From positions 1 to 64,000 of the forward strand of contig JALUXV010000530.1 of the NCBI GenBank assembly GCA_027013165.1: DNA of 64,000 nucleotides, written 5' to 3'. Below are positions 48,618 through 57,877 of the stretch, one piece after another. The stretch comes from Alteromonadaceae bacterium. Its GTDB lineage: Bacteria; Pseudomonadota; Gammaproteobacteria; Enterobacterales; Alteromonadaceae. Every line of letters starts with the position of its first letter. Position 1 is the first letter of the stretch. The position numbers were made by a program, and so were the translations under genes. The notes below the pieces were generated by a model. It was not told the origin of the DNA, searched no databases, and was given only the letters and a program-made list of their open reading frames with translations.

Positions 48618-50008
48618 TAATAGTCGTCCGAGACCGCAGGCCCAGCATAGTTATCAAAACGAGAGAACTGCCCCTGGAAGGTTAAGCGAGAGGTTCCAAT
48701 AGGTCCGTTACGCTGCTTACCAATAATTATTTCAGCCACGCCTTTGTCTTCGCTGTTTTCGTGATAAACCTCATCACGGTAGATAAACATAATCAAATCG
48801 GCATCTTGCTCAATAGAGCCAGATTCACGTAAGTCTGAGTTTACTGGTCGCTTATCGGCCCGTTGCTCCAAACTACGGTTGAGCTGAGAAAGCGCCACAA
48901 CAGGTACCTCTAACTCTTTGGCTAAGGCTTTTAACGAGCGAGAAATTTCAGCAATCTCTAGAGTACGGTTATCACTGAGAGAGGGCACGCGCATGAGCTG
49001 CAAATAGTCCACCATGATCAGGCTTATGCCACCACGCTCTCTGGCAAGTTTACGGGCTCGGCTTCTTACGTCCATAGGTGTTAACCCTGACGAGTCATCA
49101 ACAAAGAGAGAATCTTTGTCTTTAAGCATGGCCATGGTGTTTGAAATTCTTGCCCAATCTTCATCATCAAGCTGCGCAGTACGGATTTTTGTTTGGTCTA
49201 CGCGACTGAGCGATGCGAGCATACGCATCATGATTTGTTCCGATGGCATCTCAAGGCTAAATACCAGTACAGGTTTGTCTTCTGCCATCATGGCGTTCTC
49301 GACCAGGTTCATGGCAAAGGTCGTTTTACCCATGGAAGGACGGGCTGCGACAATAATTAAATCTGAAGGTTGAAGGCCGCTGGTTTTTTTATCAAGGTCA
49401 GTAAATCCGGTAGTCACCCCTGTGACTTCTTTGTTAGTTTTTAATAGAATCTCAAGGCGATCTATTGTTTTACCTAACACAGATTCAACGTTTTTAGGGC
49501 CTTCGTTTTCACCGGTTCGTCGTTCGGCAATTTCGAAAACCTTGCTTTCTGCCAAATCCAGAATATCAGCGCTATCGCGGCCCTCTGGATTGTAGCCTAC
49601 TTCTGCAATATCGTGAGCTACACCGATAAGCTCTCGGGTAATTGCCCGTTCACTGATTATCTTTGCATAAGATACAACGTTTGCAGAGCTAGGAGTATTT
49701 TTAGCAAGTTCACCTAAATAAGCAAAACCACCTGCATCTTCAAGCTCATCATGTTTTTCAAGCTCTTCAGATACGGTAATAAGGTCAACGGGCTGACTAT
49801 TGTTCAACAAACGCAGAATCGCGCGATATATTATCTGGTGAGAACGATTGTAAAAGTCACTGTCTGTCACTTGCTCAGCGACTTTATCCCATGTGTCGGG
49901 GTCTATGAGCATGCTCCCAAGCACAGACTGCTCTGCCTCTATACTATGAGGAGGTATTTTGAGCTTCTCTACCTTATTGTCGCCTTGAGGAGGAGATACC
50001 GACGCCAC
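48617..50008 (-). CDS. dnaB: Replicative DNA helicase DnaB
   Basis: The N-terminal domain begins KIPPHSIEAEQSVLGSMLIDPDTW. The RecA-like domain has Walker A ARPSMGKTTFA, FSLEMPSEQIMMRML and LIMVDYLQLM. The hexameric helicase unwinds DNA at the replication fork. The ORF opens at a TTG (50014). GTG at 50006-50008 has GGGTGA 6 nt upstream, so I use it (463 residues). It lies far from rplI, with which it is often adjacent in other gammaproteobacteria. Confidence 0.96.
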   Translation of the reverse strand: MASVSPPQGDNKVEKLKIPPHSIEAEQSVLGSMLIDPDTWDKVAEQVTDSDFYNRSHQIIYRAILRLLNNSQPVDLITVSEELEKHDELEDAGGFAYLGELAKNTPSSANVVSYAKIISERAITRELIGVAHDIAEVGYNPEGRDSADILDLAESKVFEIAERRTGENEGPKNVESVLGKTIDRLEILLKTNKEVTGVTTGFTDLDKKTSGLQPSDLIIVAARPSMGKTTFAMNLVENAMMAEDKPVLVFSLEMPSEQIMMRMLASLSRVDQTKIRTAQLDDEDWARISNTMAMLKDKDSLFVDDSSGLTPMDVRSRARKLARERGGISLIMVDYLQLMRVPSLSDNRTLEIAEISRSLKALAKELEVPVVALSQLNRSLEQRADKRPVNSDLRESGSIEQDADLIMFIYRDEVYHENSEDKGVAEIIIGKQRNGPIGTSRLTFQGQFSRFDNYAGPAVSDDY

Positions 50009-50114
50009 TAACAATCACCCGTATAATTAAACTAATCCCACATTATGCGCTTTTGCTTTGTACAGAACAATCTAAACAACGGAATTGATGGAAATAAGCG
50101 TTAGAAAAATCCAT

Positions 50115-50152
50115 AAAAAAGGCAGCGAAACCATTCTTGCGCTGCCTTTTTG
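50115..50152 (-). terminator. Terminator of the sigma/DUF4097 operon
   Basis: AAAAAGGCAGCG pairs with CGCTGCCTTTTT over a 12-base loop; the minus strand ends in a T run. It lies 16 bases after the DUF4097 stop. Confidence 0.88.
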
Positions 50153-50167
50153 GAAAGTACTGTAAGG

Positions 50168-51148
50168 CTACTTAGTGTCTAGTGATACTCTGCCATTTAC
50201 CGTTGAAATATCAACATTCGCATCGCCTGAGCCATGTACAAACTCTAACCAACGACGAGGGCCATACTTAGCTTTTTGCATCTTGTCACTGGTAATATCG
50301 TTTGAAATATTACCACCGGCATGGGCTTGTACGTCAAAGCGGGCTGATACGTCAGATTGGAAAGTTAAGTTAATACTGCCTCCCACTGAGCTTGCATATA
50401 CCTCACCGTCTTTATTCAAGGTCATCTCTGCCGACAAGCGCCCATTCACAGTGTTGACTTCCAACATATCAATTTCGGCAAGAATTAACTCTATACGCCC
50501 ATTCACCGTTTCCACTTTTATACGAGGGCTAGTTGTACTCACTGAAATACTGCCGTTTACCGACTCAATAGAGGTATGCTGATCGCCAAAGTGACTACCG
50601 GAAATACTGCCGTTAACGGTTTCAACCGCCAATCGTCCTGTGATATTTTTAAGACTTATATCGCCGTTCACTGCATCAGCTTCAACTGCCGTGTCGACAT
50701 TTTCAATATCAACATCGCCATTAACCACTTCGACGCTTACACCTTTTTTAATATCTTCGATACGAACATCGGCATTAATCGAATCGTAGTCTACATAACT
50801 ATTGAAAGGTACGTATATTAATAACTCATCACCATCGGTTTGATGACTTCCCCACCGCCTATCGCTACGCTCAACTTCCACGTGAATCAGAATAACATTA
50901 CCTTGCTTCTCAAAAATAAATTCTTCGGTGTTGTCACCTAGGGTGCCTGTTACCCTCACCTCTGACTTATCCCAACCTCTGATTTCTGCTTGACCATTGA
51001 TATGTTCAATATCCACTCTTGGGCTATCACCAGTTTCAATCGTACGGTCTACTGCTTCCCCGGCAAAAGCTGCACATGGTATTGCAATCAGAGTTGCCGC
51101 CGACACTGATAAAGCGTACTTTTTCAAAAAACGGGTAAAATTGTTCAT
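50168..51148 (-). CDS. DUF4097 beta-strand repeat protein, secreted
   Basis: A signal peptide (KYALSVSAATLIAIPCAAFA) leads into about ten rungs, roughly 20 residues each, with the pattern V-N-G-x-I (EVVNGDVDIENV, DAVNGDISLKNI, ETVNGSISGSHF, ESVNGSISVSTT, ETVNGRIELILAE, STVNGRVSLDTK), predicting a beta-helix. The ORF opens at 51175, but the ATG at 51148 has AAGGAG 7 nt upstream (326 residues). DUF4097 proteins are often called putative adhesins, without firm proof. It starts 11 bases after the anti-sigma-like gene and is the last gene of the operon. Confidence 0.87.
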   Translation of the reverse strand: MNNFTRFLKKYALSVSAATLIAIPCAAFAGEAVDRTIETGDSPRVDIEHINGQAEIRGWDKSEVRVTGTLGDNTEEFIFEKQGNVILIHVEVERSDRRWGSHQTDGDELLIYVPFNSYVDYDSINADVRIEDIKKGVSVEVVNGDVDIENVDTAVEADAVNGDISLKNITGRLAVETVNGSISGSHFGDQHTSIESVNGSISVSTTSPRIKVETVNGRIELILAEIDMLEVNTVNGRLSAEMTLNKDGEVYASSVGGSINLTFQSDVSARFDVQAHAGGNISNDITSDKMQKAKYGPRRWLEFVHGSGDANVDISTVNGRVSLDTK

Positions 51149-51159
51149 AGCGTTACTCC

Positions 51160-51672
51160 TTAAATTTGTTGCCACTTGGGCGCATGCACTTGCTCTATTA
51201 AGGCAATTTGCTGGTTATATACTTGTTGCAGCATTTGCAAAAGTGCCGGGTTAGATGGGTCTTCCTTTAACACCAACTTTATGGCTTGTGCCGCGTCTTC
51301 TAATTCTGCTAACTGCTGCTGCCAGTTCTGTGTGACAGCTTCTGAACTTTCATAGCTTGCTAACAAACCAGTTATCTGTTCACTTTGTTGTCTACTCAAG
51401 GACTCTACTAATGCATAGCCTTCAAGTTTTCCCGCTTGAGGTTCTAATACCGAAGGAACGAAAACCCACAATACACTGACCAACACAACACTTGCTGCCA
51501 TGGCAACCCAGTGAAGTTTGGTTGGCTCTTTCGCAGTAGCCTCTGACATTGCAACTTCTTCAGCCGCAATACCGCGTTCAATACCTTTCCACAATGGCTT
51601 TTCTGGCGTTCTTGTTTCCGGTAACGCTTCAATTTTGGCTTGCAGCTTTTGTTCAAAACTATTCATCGTCAT
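51160..51672 (-). CDS. Single-pass membrane protein, probable anti-sigma factor
   Basis: A cytosolic N-terminal part of about 55 residues (FEQKLQAKIEALPETRTPEK) is followed by one membrane helix (WVAMAASVVLVSVLWVFVP) and a periplasmic, helix-rich region likely to form a coiled coil (LSRQQSEQITGLLASYES, LLQMLQQVYNQQIALIEQ). I see no zinc-binding HxxxCxxC motif. The start ATG at 51672 overlaps the end of the sigma gene by 14 bases. Gene order sigma - membrane protein - effector strongly suggests it restrains the sigma factor. The function is inferred. Confidence 0.7.
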   Translation of the reverse strand: MTMNSFEQKLQAKIEALPETRTPEKPLWKGIERGIAAEEVAMSEATAKEPTKLHWVAMAASVVLVSVLWVFVPSVLEPQAGKLEGYALVESLSRQQSEQITGLLASYESSEAVTQNWQQQLAELEDAAQAIKLVLKEDPSNPALLQMLQQVYNQQIALIEQVHAPKWQQI

Positions 51673-52234
51673 AACCCATCCACGTTTTGAGAAGTTGCTT
51701 AGCGCGGTGAAACTGTGCCTTGCTTGACCCAACGGCCATATTCAACATTTCAGCCACTTCTTCATGTCTGTAACCTTCGATGGCGTGCAGTACAAACACC
51801 ATTCGGGCCCGTTCTGGAAGCCTAACTATCAAAGATTCAAGATCTACATCACTTGTCGGTGCTTCGGCTTCGGCATACATAGCCGAAGAGGTTTCAATGT
51901 TCATCATTCGCTGAAACCAGCCCCGCTGTTTACGGATATAAGATATTGTCACATTCGCAGTAACACTGTGTAACCAGGTTGAAAACTGACTCTGTCCTTT
52001 ATAATTTTTCAACTTTGACCACAGCTGAATAAATACTTCTTGTGTAGCATCTTCTGCCAACCCTCTATCTCCAGCCAAGCGGAAACATAACGCGTATACA
52101 CGTCCTATGTGCGCATCGTAAAGCGCCTTGTATGCCGCTTTATCTCCGTCGATTGCAGAAGCTATCAACGCATCTTCACGGGCCTTACTAAAAACGTCAT
52201 TGGCATTGATTACACGTTGTTGGCTAGTTTCCAT
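51659..52234 (-). CDS. ECF-type RNA polymerase sigma factor
   Basis: This 191-residue protein has region 2 (DKAAYKALYDAHIGRVYALCFRLAGD and EDATQEVFIQLWSKLKNYKG, WLHSVTANVTISYIRKQRG) and region 4 (LPERARMVFVLHAIEGYRHEEVAEMLNMAVGSSKAQFHRAK). Regions 1.1 and 3 are absent, as in extracytoplasmic-function factors. The next gene overlaps it and encodes a single-pass membrane protein. It likely responds to an envelope or extracellular signal; the regulon is unknown. Confidence 0.92.
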   Translation of the reverse strand: METSQQRVINANDVFSKAREDALIASAIDGDKAAYKALYDAHIGRVYALCFRLAGDRGLAEDATQEVFIQLWSKLKNYKGQSQFSTWLHSVTANVTISYIRKQRGWFQRMMNIETSSAMYAEAEAPTSDVDLESLIVRLPERARMVFVLHAIEGYRHEEVAEMLNMAVGSSKAQFHRAKQLLKTWMGYDDE

Positions 52235-52346
52235 TGCTCACCAGTTTTAGCAACTTAGTCACCAGTTTATGTGTTACTGTTGAAGAGTTAGTCGTAGCCT
52301 AAGTGATTAAGGTTTAAATCTATATATATTTTTTTGGAAATTTATA

Positions 52347-52979
52347 ATGTTTGTTAACGATCTTTTTGCTGGTAAACCACAACCGCTGGGACCTAGAGGG
52401 GCACCAAGTAGTATTGTAAAAGCACCAATAGATTATCTAACCGTAGGTTTAGAGGGCACACTGGAAGACGAACAAGCCAACAAGCGACTGCACGGCGGTC
52501 CTGAAAAAGTCCTTCATCAATTCGCACCAATCCATTATCAAACATTGGCTGAACACTTCAGTGATACGCAGTTTCCAATCGGTAGTATTGGCGAAAACCT
52601 AAGTATTGAAGGCATGGACGATACCAATGTGTTTATCGGCGATATTTGGAAAATAGGAGACGTCGTACTTCAGGTAAGTGCCCCTCGCGCGCCTTGCAAT
52701 AAAATTTCACTGCGTTTCGGCGTCAAAAATCTAGATAGATTTGTAGGCGAAAGAGGGATCACAGGTTGGTATTACCGCGTTATTGATACTGGAATCATTC
52801 GTCTTGGCGATGCTGTCAGTTTAGTTGACCGGCCAGCAAACACAGTGAATGTACAAACACTCATGCAATGCGCTTACGTTAAAAACGACCCGTTAACGGC
52901 GAAAAAGCTTGCGGCTATGAGTGTGTTAGATGACGAATGGCGGGAAAAATGTGAACGAGTGGTAACAAAACACAGGTAA
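52347..52979 (+). CDS. yiiM: YiiM-like MOSC-domain protein
   Basis: This 210-residue protein contains the MOSC core: NKRLHGGPEKVLHQF, FPIGSIGENLSIEG, GDIWKIGDVVLQVSAPRAPCNKI with the conserved cysteine, and GWYYRVIDTGIIRLGD. MOSC proteins bind molybdenum cofactor; YiiM reduces N-hydroxylated base analogues such as 6-hydroxylaminopurine. It is alone and divergent from the sigma gene. Confidence 0.92.
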   Translation: MFVNDLFAGKPQPLGPRGAPSSIVKAPIDYLTVGLEGTLEDEQANKRLHGGPEKVLHQFAPIHYQTLAEHFSDTQFPIGSIGENLSIEGMDDTNVFIGDIWKIGDVVLQVSAPRAPCNKISLRFGVKNLDRFVGERGITGWYYRVIDTGIIRLGDAVSLVDRPANTVNVQTLMQCAYVKNDPLTAKKLAAMSVLDDEWREKCERVVTKHR

Positions 52980-52984
52980 AAAAA

Positions 52985-53015
52985 TGGCCCCTCAAAAAGA
53001 GAAAAAGAGGGGCCT
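52985..53015 (-). terminator. Terminator of the RND efflux operon
   Basis: GGCCCCTC pairs with GAGGGGCC across a 13-base loop; on the minus strand it is followed by ATTTTTTT. It separates the convergent yiiM and RND genes. Confidence 0.8.
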
Positions 53016-53030
53016 AAAAACCCGGGGAGG

Positions 53031-54107
53031 TTAATTCTTTACGGTTAACGTATCAGCTTCGCGTTCGTGACGAACCTTCTGACCGGGACGAAGTCGTTCT
53101 GCTCCACGAACGACCACAAGTGCGTTCGGGTCAATGTCACCAAATACCTCAATGCGATCTCCCATGCCTACACCTGTTTCCACCTTAATTTGTTGAGCTT
53201 CGTTTTCGCCGTTTAACTGATACACAAATGTGCCGGCCTTACGCAGTACTAATGCATCCCGTGGAATAGTCACGCCATTGTGCTCATGGCTACTGGGCAC
53301 AGCCACTCTTACCGCACTACCAATAGGGAAATCACCGGGTGTAAGGGCGATACGCATTTCCATCATTCGAGAGCCTTCGTTACCCACTGGGACGATGGCA
53401 CGAACGGGCTCTGTCACCATATTATTTCTGCTCGATACATTCACTCGCATGCCCCGTTCAATGAATGGCAATACGTTCAATGGTGCTTTAACCTGCACTT
53501 CTACTTGGTTTGGATTAACAATACGCATGACGTTTTGGCCGACAGCCGTGTACTCACCGGGCATCTGAATACGCTCTACAACCAGTGCAGAGAAAGGCGC
53601 TTTAACACTACTTTGCGCAATTTGATATTCAGTAAAACGCTTGTCTAATCTAGCCTGCTCCAATGCTTGTCGTGCGTTTTCAAGTTCTGCGATAACGGTT
53701 TCTAACTCTCCACGGGACGTATTGTTATTGGCTTGCAAGTTCTCATAACGTGCTAAGCGCTTCTCGTACATATCAACCTGCGCTTCCCATTGGGTAATAT
53801 TTGATAGATTCTGATTAAGCGTAATTTGCAGGCGAGTGTCGTCAATACGCGCAAGTACCGCACCTTCTTCCACGATATCGCCCACTTGCGCCATCCAAGT
53901 AATACGACCGTTAACCTCAGACGCAATATTAGAGTCAGTTTGACTAAGTACAGTACCCGGCACCCAAGTCAGCTCTGTGATGGATTCTGCACGAGCCTCA
54001 TCAACTTGCACTAATACTGGCGGGGGAGCATCTGGCGTTTCCTGCGCAAACGAGTGGGTTGCCATTAAACATGCAATCACGCCAAGAGTAGTTTTTAACG
54101 TTTTCAT
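53031..54107 (-). CDS. RND efflux periplasmic adaptor (membrane fusion protein)
   Basis: A signal peptide (TLGVIACLMATHSFA) leads a 358-residue protein with lipoyl halves (VLSQTDSNIASEVNGRITWMAQVGDIVEEGAVLARID and SVKAPFSALVVERIQMPGEYTAVGQ), an alpha-hairpin coiled coil in between (about 80-140), and beta-barrel and membrane-proximal domains after it. It bridges the RND pump to an outer-membrane channel. It lies 12 bases after the pump gene. No TolC homologue is in the window. Confidence 0.92.
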   Translation of the reverse strand: MKTLKTTLGVIACLMATHSFAQETPDAPPPVLVQVDEARAESITELTWVPGTVLSQTDSNIASEVNGRITWMAQVGDIVEEGAVLARIDDTRLQITLNQNLSNITQWEAQVDMYEKRLARYENLQANNNTSRGELETVIAELENARQALEQARLDKRFTEYQIAQSSVKAPFSALVVERIQMPGEYTAVGQNVMRIVNPNQVEVQVKAPLNVLPFIERGMRVNVSSRNNMVTEPVRAIVPVGNEGSRMMEMRIALTPGDFPIGSAVRVAVPSSHEHNGVTIPRDALVLRKAGTFVYQLNGENEAQQIKVETGVGMGDRIEVFGDIDPNALVVVRGAERLRPGQKVRHEREADTLTVKN

Positions 54108-54119
54108 AATCCCGAGTCC

Positions 54120-57100
54120 TTAATTTAAATCGTTAAACTTGTTGAGCTTTGCAGTAGCTGCGGTCATGCCGCCAGCTTGTTGTTGGCGCTTTTTCACACC
54201 AAAATCAGCTGCGCTCATTCTTAGTAATGTGGGTAACAGAACCAGTGTGAACAAAGTGCTAATTGTCATTCCTCCGACAATAACCGCGGCCAAACCGCGA
54301 TAAATCACACTGCCAGCACCTGGCAACAGTAGTAATGGCAACATGCCAAAAATAGAGGTTAACGTGCTCATGAATATGGGACGTAAACGAAGTTCAACAG
54401 CTTGCCTAACGGCGTCATCGCGGCTAAGACCGTCTTGTTGACCCAATCGGGTTTGGTGCACTAATAAAATTGCGTTATTTACGACTAACCCTAACAGAAT
54501 GATAAAACCTATCATGGTCAACAGATCCATAGGTTGGAACATAAAGGTATTCATGATTCGAATCGCAACAATGCCGCCCACCGTCGCTAGGGGAATAGAT
54601 AAAACAACCAAGGCACTGTCTTTAAGAGATTTAAATAATCCGGCCATTAAAAGCAGCAGCAAAAGCATGGCAAATAGGAAGTTGTCTGACATCGACGCAA
54701 TTGCACCTTTAAGACTATCTGCACTTCCACCGTAATTAATTGAACCATCGGGCGGCATCATTGCCATTATCGCCGGCTCGACCTCTGACTTAACTTTGGC
54801 CATGGCGTCTTCTAGGCTCATGCCTTCAGGAGGATTGAAGTTAAGCGTCAGTGTTCTGCGTCCATCAACCCGCTGAATACGGCTAGGTCCCACTGCTCGC
54901 TCAATATCAACTAATTCACCAAGTTGTACCACTTCTCCAGTGGGTGTAGTGATAGGCAAAGTGGCCAGTTCTTCTGGGCTATCCCACTGCTCTGAGCGAA
55001 AGATAATGTTCATTCGCTTCACACCGTCGAAGTATTCTCCAACGTACATACCATCACCCATAGAGCGAACAAGATTGGCCATGCGGCCACGATTTAAACC
55101 AACCTCAACCATGCGATTATCATTGGGATAAAACTGTAGCTCTGGTTCAGCTTGCTCTAACGGAGGGTTGGGTCTTGCGTTTGCTGTTGGAAAGACCTCG
55201 CGAATTTTATCTAATCCCGCTTGTGCCGCTACACTAAGTCCGTCTTGGTCTGTACCTTGAAGATGAATGGCAATGGAGCGTCCGTTACCAAAACCACCAA
55301 ATAGATTACCTTGTTGTGCGAATGCTCTAGTATCGGGTAAATCTTTTAGTATTTCGTCTCGTACAATCGCTTCAAGTTCTTTTACTTTTGATTGATCTTG
55401 TGCCCGAACTCCTAAGGTACCGCCATTTGGCCAGGTAAGTATGTAGTAATTCTTCAGCGCTGGCTGCTTTTCACCGTCCATATAGGGTTGTAAGCGTTCC
55501 ACCACAATAGGCAGTACCTCTTCGGCTACGAAGTTTTCACTCGCTCCCGCAGGCAACATTAAGAAAGCATCTACAGCGTCTCTTTTTACTGGTGGTAAGT
55601 AGTCCATTGTTGGCATAAGCAAAACGCTTCCACCAATGGGCACACCCATAAGTACGAGGACAAGTGCGATACGACGAGTGCCTGTTGAAGATAGTGCCAT
55701 TACTTTATTGGTAATAGAACGCCAAACGGGAACCAGTTTATCTTCTGGAATATCTTTTCCCATCCAGCGACTTGCCACAACTGGAAGTACGGTAACCGCA
55801 ACTACCATTGATATACTCACAGCAATAGCAATAGTTAACGCCAAATCTGCAAACAGCTGACCTTCAACATCACTCAAGAACATTACAGGAACAAAAATCG
55901 CTACTGTGGTTGCAGTAGATGCCACAAGCGCACCAAACACCTCTTTAGTGGCATGATAGGCGGCTTCCATACGGTTATTAATTTGTCGATTCTTGCGAAC
56001 AATATTTTCCAGTACCACGATAGCAGCGTCTAGAACCATACCCACCGCGAACGCCAGACCAGCCAACGAGATAATATTCAGCGATCGTCCCGTAATTTGA
56101 AGCACAACAAAGGTACTGAGCAAAGAAATAGGTATCGCTAAGGCCACAATTAACGTTGCTCGTAGCTGACGCATAAAGAGCCATAAAATTCCGATAGCTA
56201 GCGCCACACCAATAAACAAGTTGCTCGTAACTAAGTTTACCGCGCGATATATAAATACTGACGCATCAAAGGATTGCACCATGACCAACTGCTGGGGCGC
56301 TAACTCTGTAGCATTGATTTGTTCGACACGAGCCTTAACTGCTTCGAGCGTTGCCAACACATTGGCATCGTTCTGACGGTCAATTCGAATGGATATTGCA
56401 GGGTTGCCGTTTTGTACACTGGCATTGGCATTGCCAGCACGAGTGATTTGTATTTCAGCAATATCACTCAAAGTCACTGGACTACCATCGCGCCATTCTA
56501 GAATCATTTCGCCCATACGCTGCGGTTCGTATTTACCTTCAAAGCGCAAGGTATAGCGTCGGCGGCCTACATCGACAAACCCGCCAGAAACATCGTTTGC
56601 GGTACCAAGCATATTCGTGACCGATGTTAAATCGATGCCTAACTGTGCGGCTTTAAATGGGTCAAAGATGATTTGGAATTCTTCATCACCGCCCACTCCA
56701 CTTTGCATTTGCGCGCGAGCTACACCGGGGATCGACTCCAGCTGAGGCTTAATCACGTCAGCAAAATAAGTGGTGTAAGTATTAACTTCGTTAGGGTTAC
56801 CTGGTAAGCGCTGAAGAAAAAAGTACGTCAATGCAGGCATGTCATCACCACTACCCGACAACGTGATGTTAGGTGAAAGCGCATCTCTAGGCAGTGGAGG
56901 TATACGGTTCATGCGGCTTATCACTTCAATTAAGGTTTGCTGCATGTCTGTTTCTAGGCTGAACTCTAGATTGATCCACGCGTTGCCCTGATTAGCCCAC
57001 GCACTCATAGATTCCAAGCCAGGTAAGCCTTGAAGTACCTCTTCTTGAGGTTCAATGATTTCAGATTCAATCTCTTGGGGAGATGCCGCGCGCCAAGAGG

Positions 57101-57245
57101 TTTGAATATTGATGTTTGGCCGCTCTATATCTGTAAACAGTTGGATAGGTAAATTCCACAAACTGTATAAGCCCAGAAAAGTGAGTATGGCGATGAAAAT
57201 CCCCACACCAGATGCGTTTTTTATTGCTGCACGCGTAATGTCCAT
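54120..57245 (-). CDS. RND efflux transporter permease
   Basis: This 1041-residue pump has the two-fold RND layout with 12 membrane segments and two large periplasmic loops. The start is LGLYSLWNLPIQLFTDIERPNI, and the repeats contain GLAFAVGMVLDAAIVVLENI (TM4) and GFIILLGLVVNNAILLVHQ (TM10). The AcrB proton-relay pair Asp407-Asp408 appears as Asp-Ala, and the Lys940 position reads Asn, as in non-AcrB RND clades. It is the upstream gene of a two-gene operon with the adaptor. The substrate is unknown. Confidence 0.93.
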   Translation of the reverse strand: MDITRAAIKNASGVGIFIAILTFLGLYSLWNLPIQLFTDIERPNINIQTSWRAASPQEIESEIIEPQEEVLQGLPGLESMSAWANQGNAWINLEFSLETDMQQTLIEVISRMNRIPPLPRDALSPNITLSGSGDDMPALTYFFLQRLPGNPNEVNTYTTYFADVIKPQLESIPGVARAQMQSGVGGDEEFQIIFDPFKAAQLGIDLTSVTNMLGTANDVSGGFVDVGRRRYTLRFEGKYEPQRMGEMILEWRDGSPVTLSDIAEIQITRAGNANASVQNGNPAISIRIDRQNDANVLATLEAVKARVEQINATELAPQQLVMVQSFDASVFIYRAVNLVTSNLFIGVALAIGILWLFMRQLRATLIVALAIPISLLSTFVVLQITGRSLNIISLAGLAFAVGMVLDAAIVVLENIVRKNRQINNRMEAAYHATKEVFGALVASTATTVAIFVPVMFLSDVEGQLFADLALTIAIAVSISMVVAVTVLPVVASRWMGKDIPEDKLVPVWRSITNKVMALSSTGTRRIALVLVLMGVPIGGSVLLMPTMDYLPPVKRDAVDAFLMLPAGASENFVAEEVLPIVVERLQPYMDGEKQPALKNYYILTWPNGGTLGVRAQDQSKVKELEAIVRDEILKDLPDTRAFAQQGNLFGGFGNGRSIAIHLQGTDQDGLSVAAQAGLDKIREVFPTANARPNPPLEQAEPELQFYPNDNRMVEVGLNRGRMANLVRSMGDGMYVGEYFDGVKRMNIIFRSEQWDSPEELATLPITTPTGEVVQLGELVDIERAVGPSRIQRVDGRRTLTLNFNPPEGMSLEDAMAKVKSEVEPAIMAMMPPDGSINYGGSADSLKGAIASMSDNFLFAMLLLLLLMAGLFKSLKDSALVVLSIPLATVGGIVAIRIMNTFMFQPMDLLTMIGFIILLGLVVNNAILLVHQTRLGQQDGLSRDDAVRQAVELRLRPIFMSTLTSIFGMLPLLLLPGAGSVIYRGLAAVIVGGMTISTLFTLVLLPTLLRMSAADFGVKKRQQQAGGMTAATAKLNKFNDLN

Positions 57246-57877
57246 CTTCGCAAACCTGCTGTTTTTTGTTTCGGCTTACTATAGGTCGAGAAGATTACAC
57301 AGAAAGTTTAAAACTATAATTTGATGGATTACAGCGGTGGATGACATAGGATTTTAGATTCTGCCCAAAACCGCATTTTGCCGTAGATAATTGGTCGTGA
57401 AAAATCGACAACTTAACAAAGTTTTAATAAAGCTTGTAGAAGTGTTAAAGCAATGAGCCGCTCTTTAGCAGCAGCAATTAGTATCTGTTTACTGACATCA
57501 AACGAACTTGTTACCTTAAATGACTCCTATTAGGACTTTTAGAGATATTTTCTACGCGTAACGATCGAATGAAAGTGGTCGAGAGATAATATTCAATAAC
57601 TTATATCATGCATACCCAAAATGCAGCAGCAATTTGCACCAACATAAGGAATGAGCACCAAATTAGTGCCAGCATTATTTTGATTTACCCAAGACTTACT
57701 GACTAATAATTTTCAAAGAAACAAATAAACAATTAAAAATCATAAACTTAAATTAATTCCATTGATTTTTTCCCATGTACCATAAATGGGCATCAACTTT
57801 GCGTTATCCATGTCAAAAAAAATACTACAGACAGAAAAACGATTTACAACAAGTTAAATTTTGACTGGAGAACACAC
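57246..57877. other. Intergenic region between RND pump and torF-like porin
   Basis: This 632-base AT-rich stretch separates divergent genes. No regulator gene or RNA gene is visible. A 26-codon frame, MSRSLAAAISICLLTSNELV..., begins at 57453 but lacks a ribosome site and is probably chance. The last 180 bases before the porin are very AT-rich and likely contain its promoter and regulatory sites. I could not assign specific boxes. Confidence 0.6.

Noticed and set aside
57453-57533. 26-codon frame MSRSLAAAISICLLTSNELV... in the gap before the TorF-like gene
   Set aside because: No ribosome site, too short, and no homologue that I recognise; probably chance.
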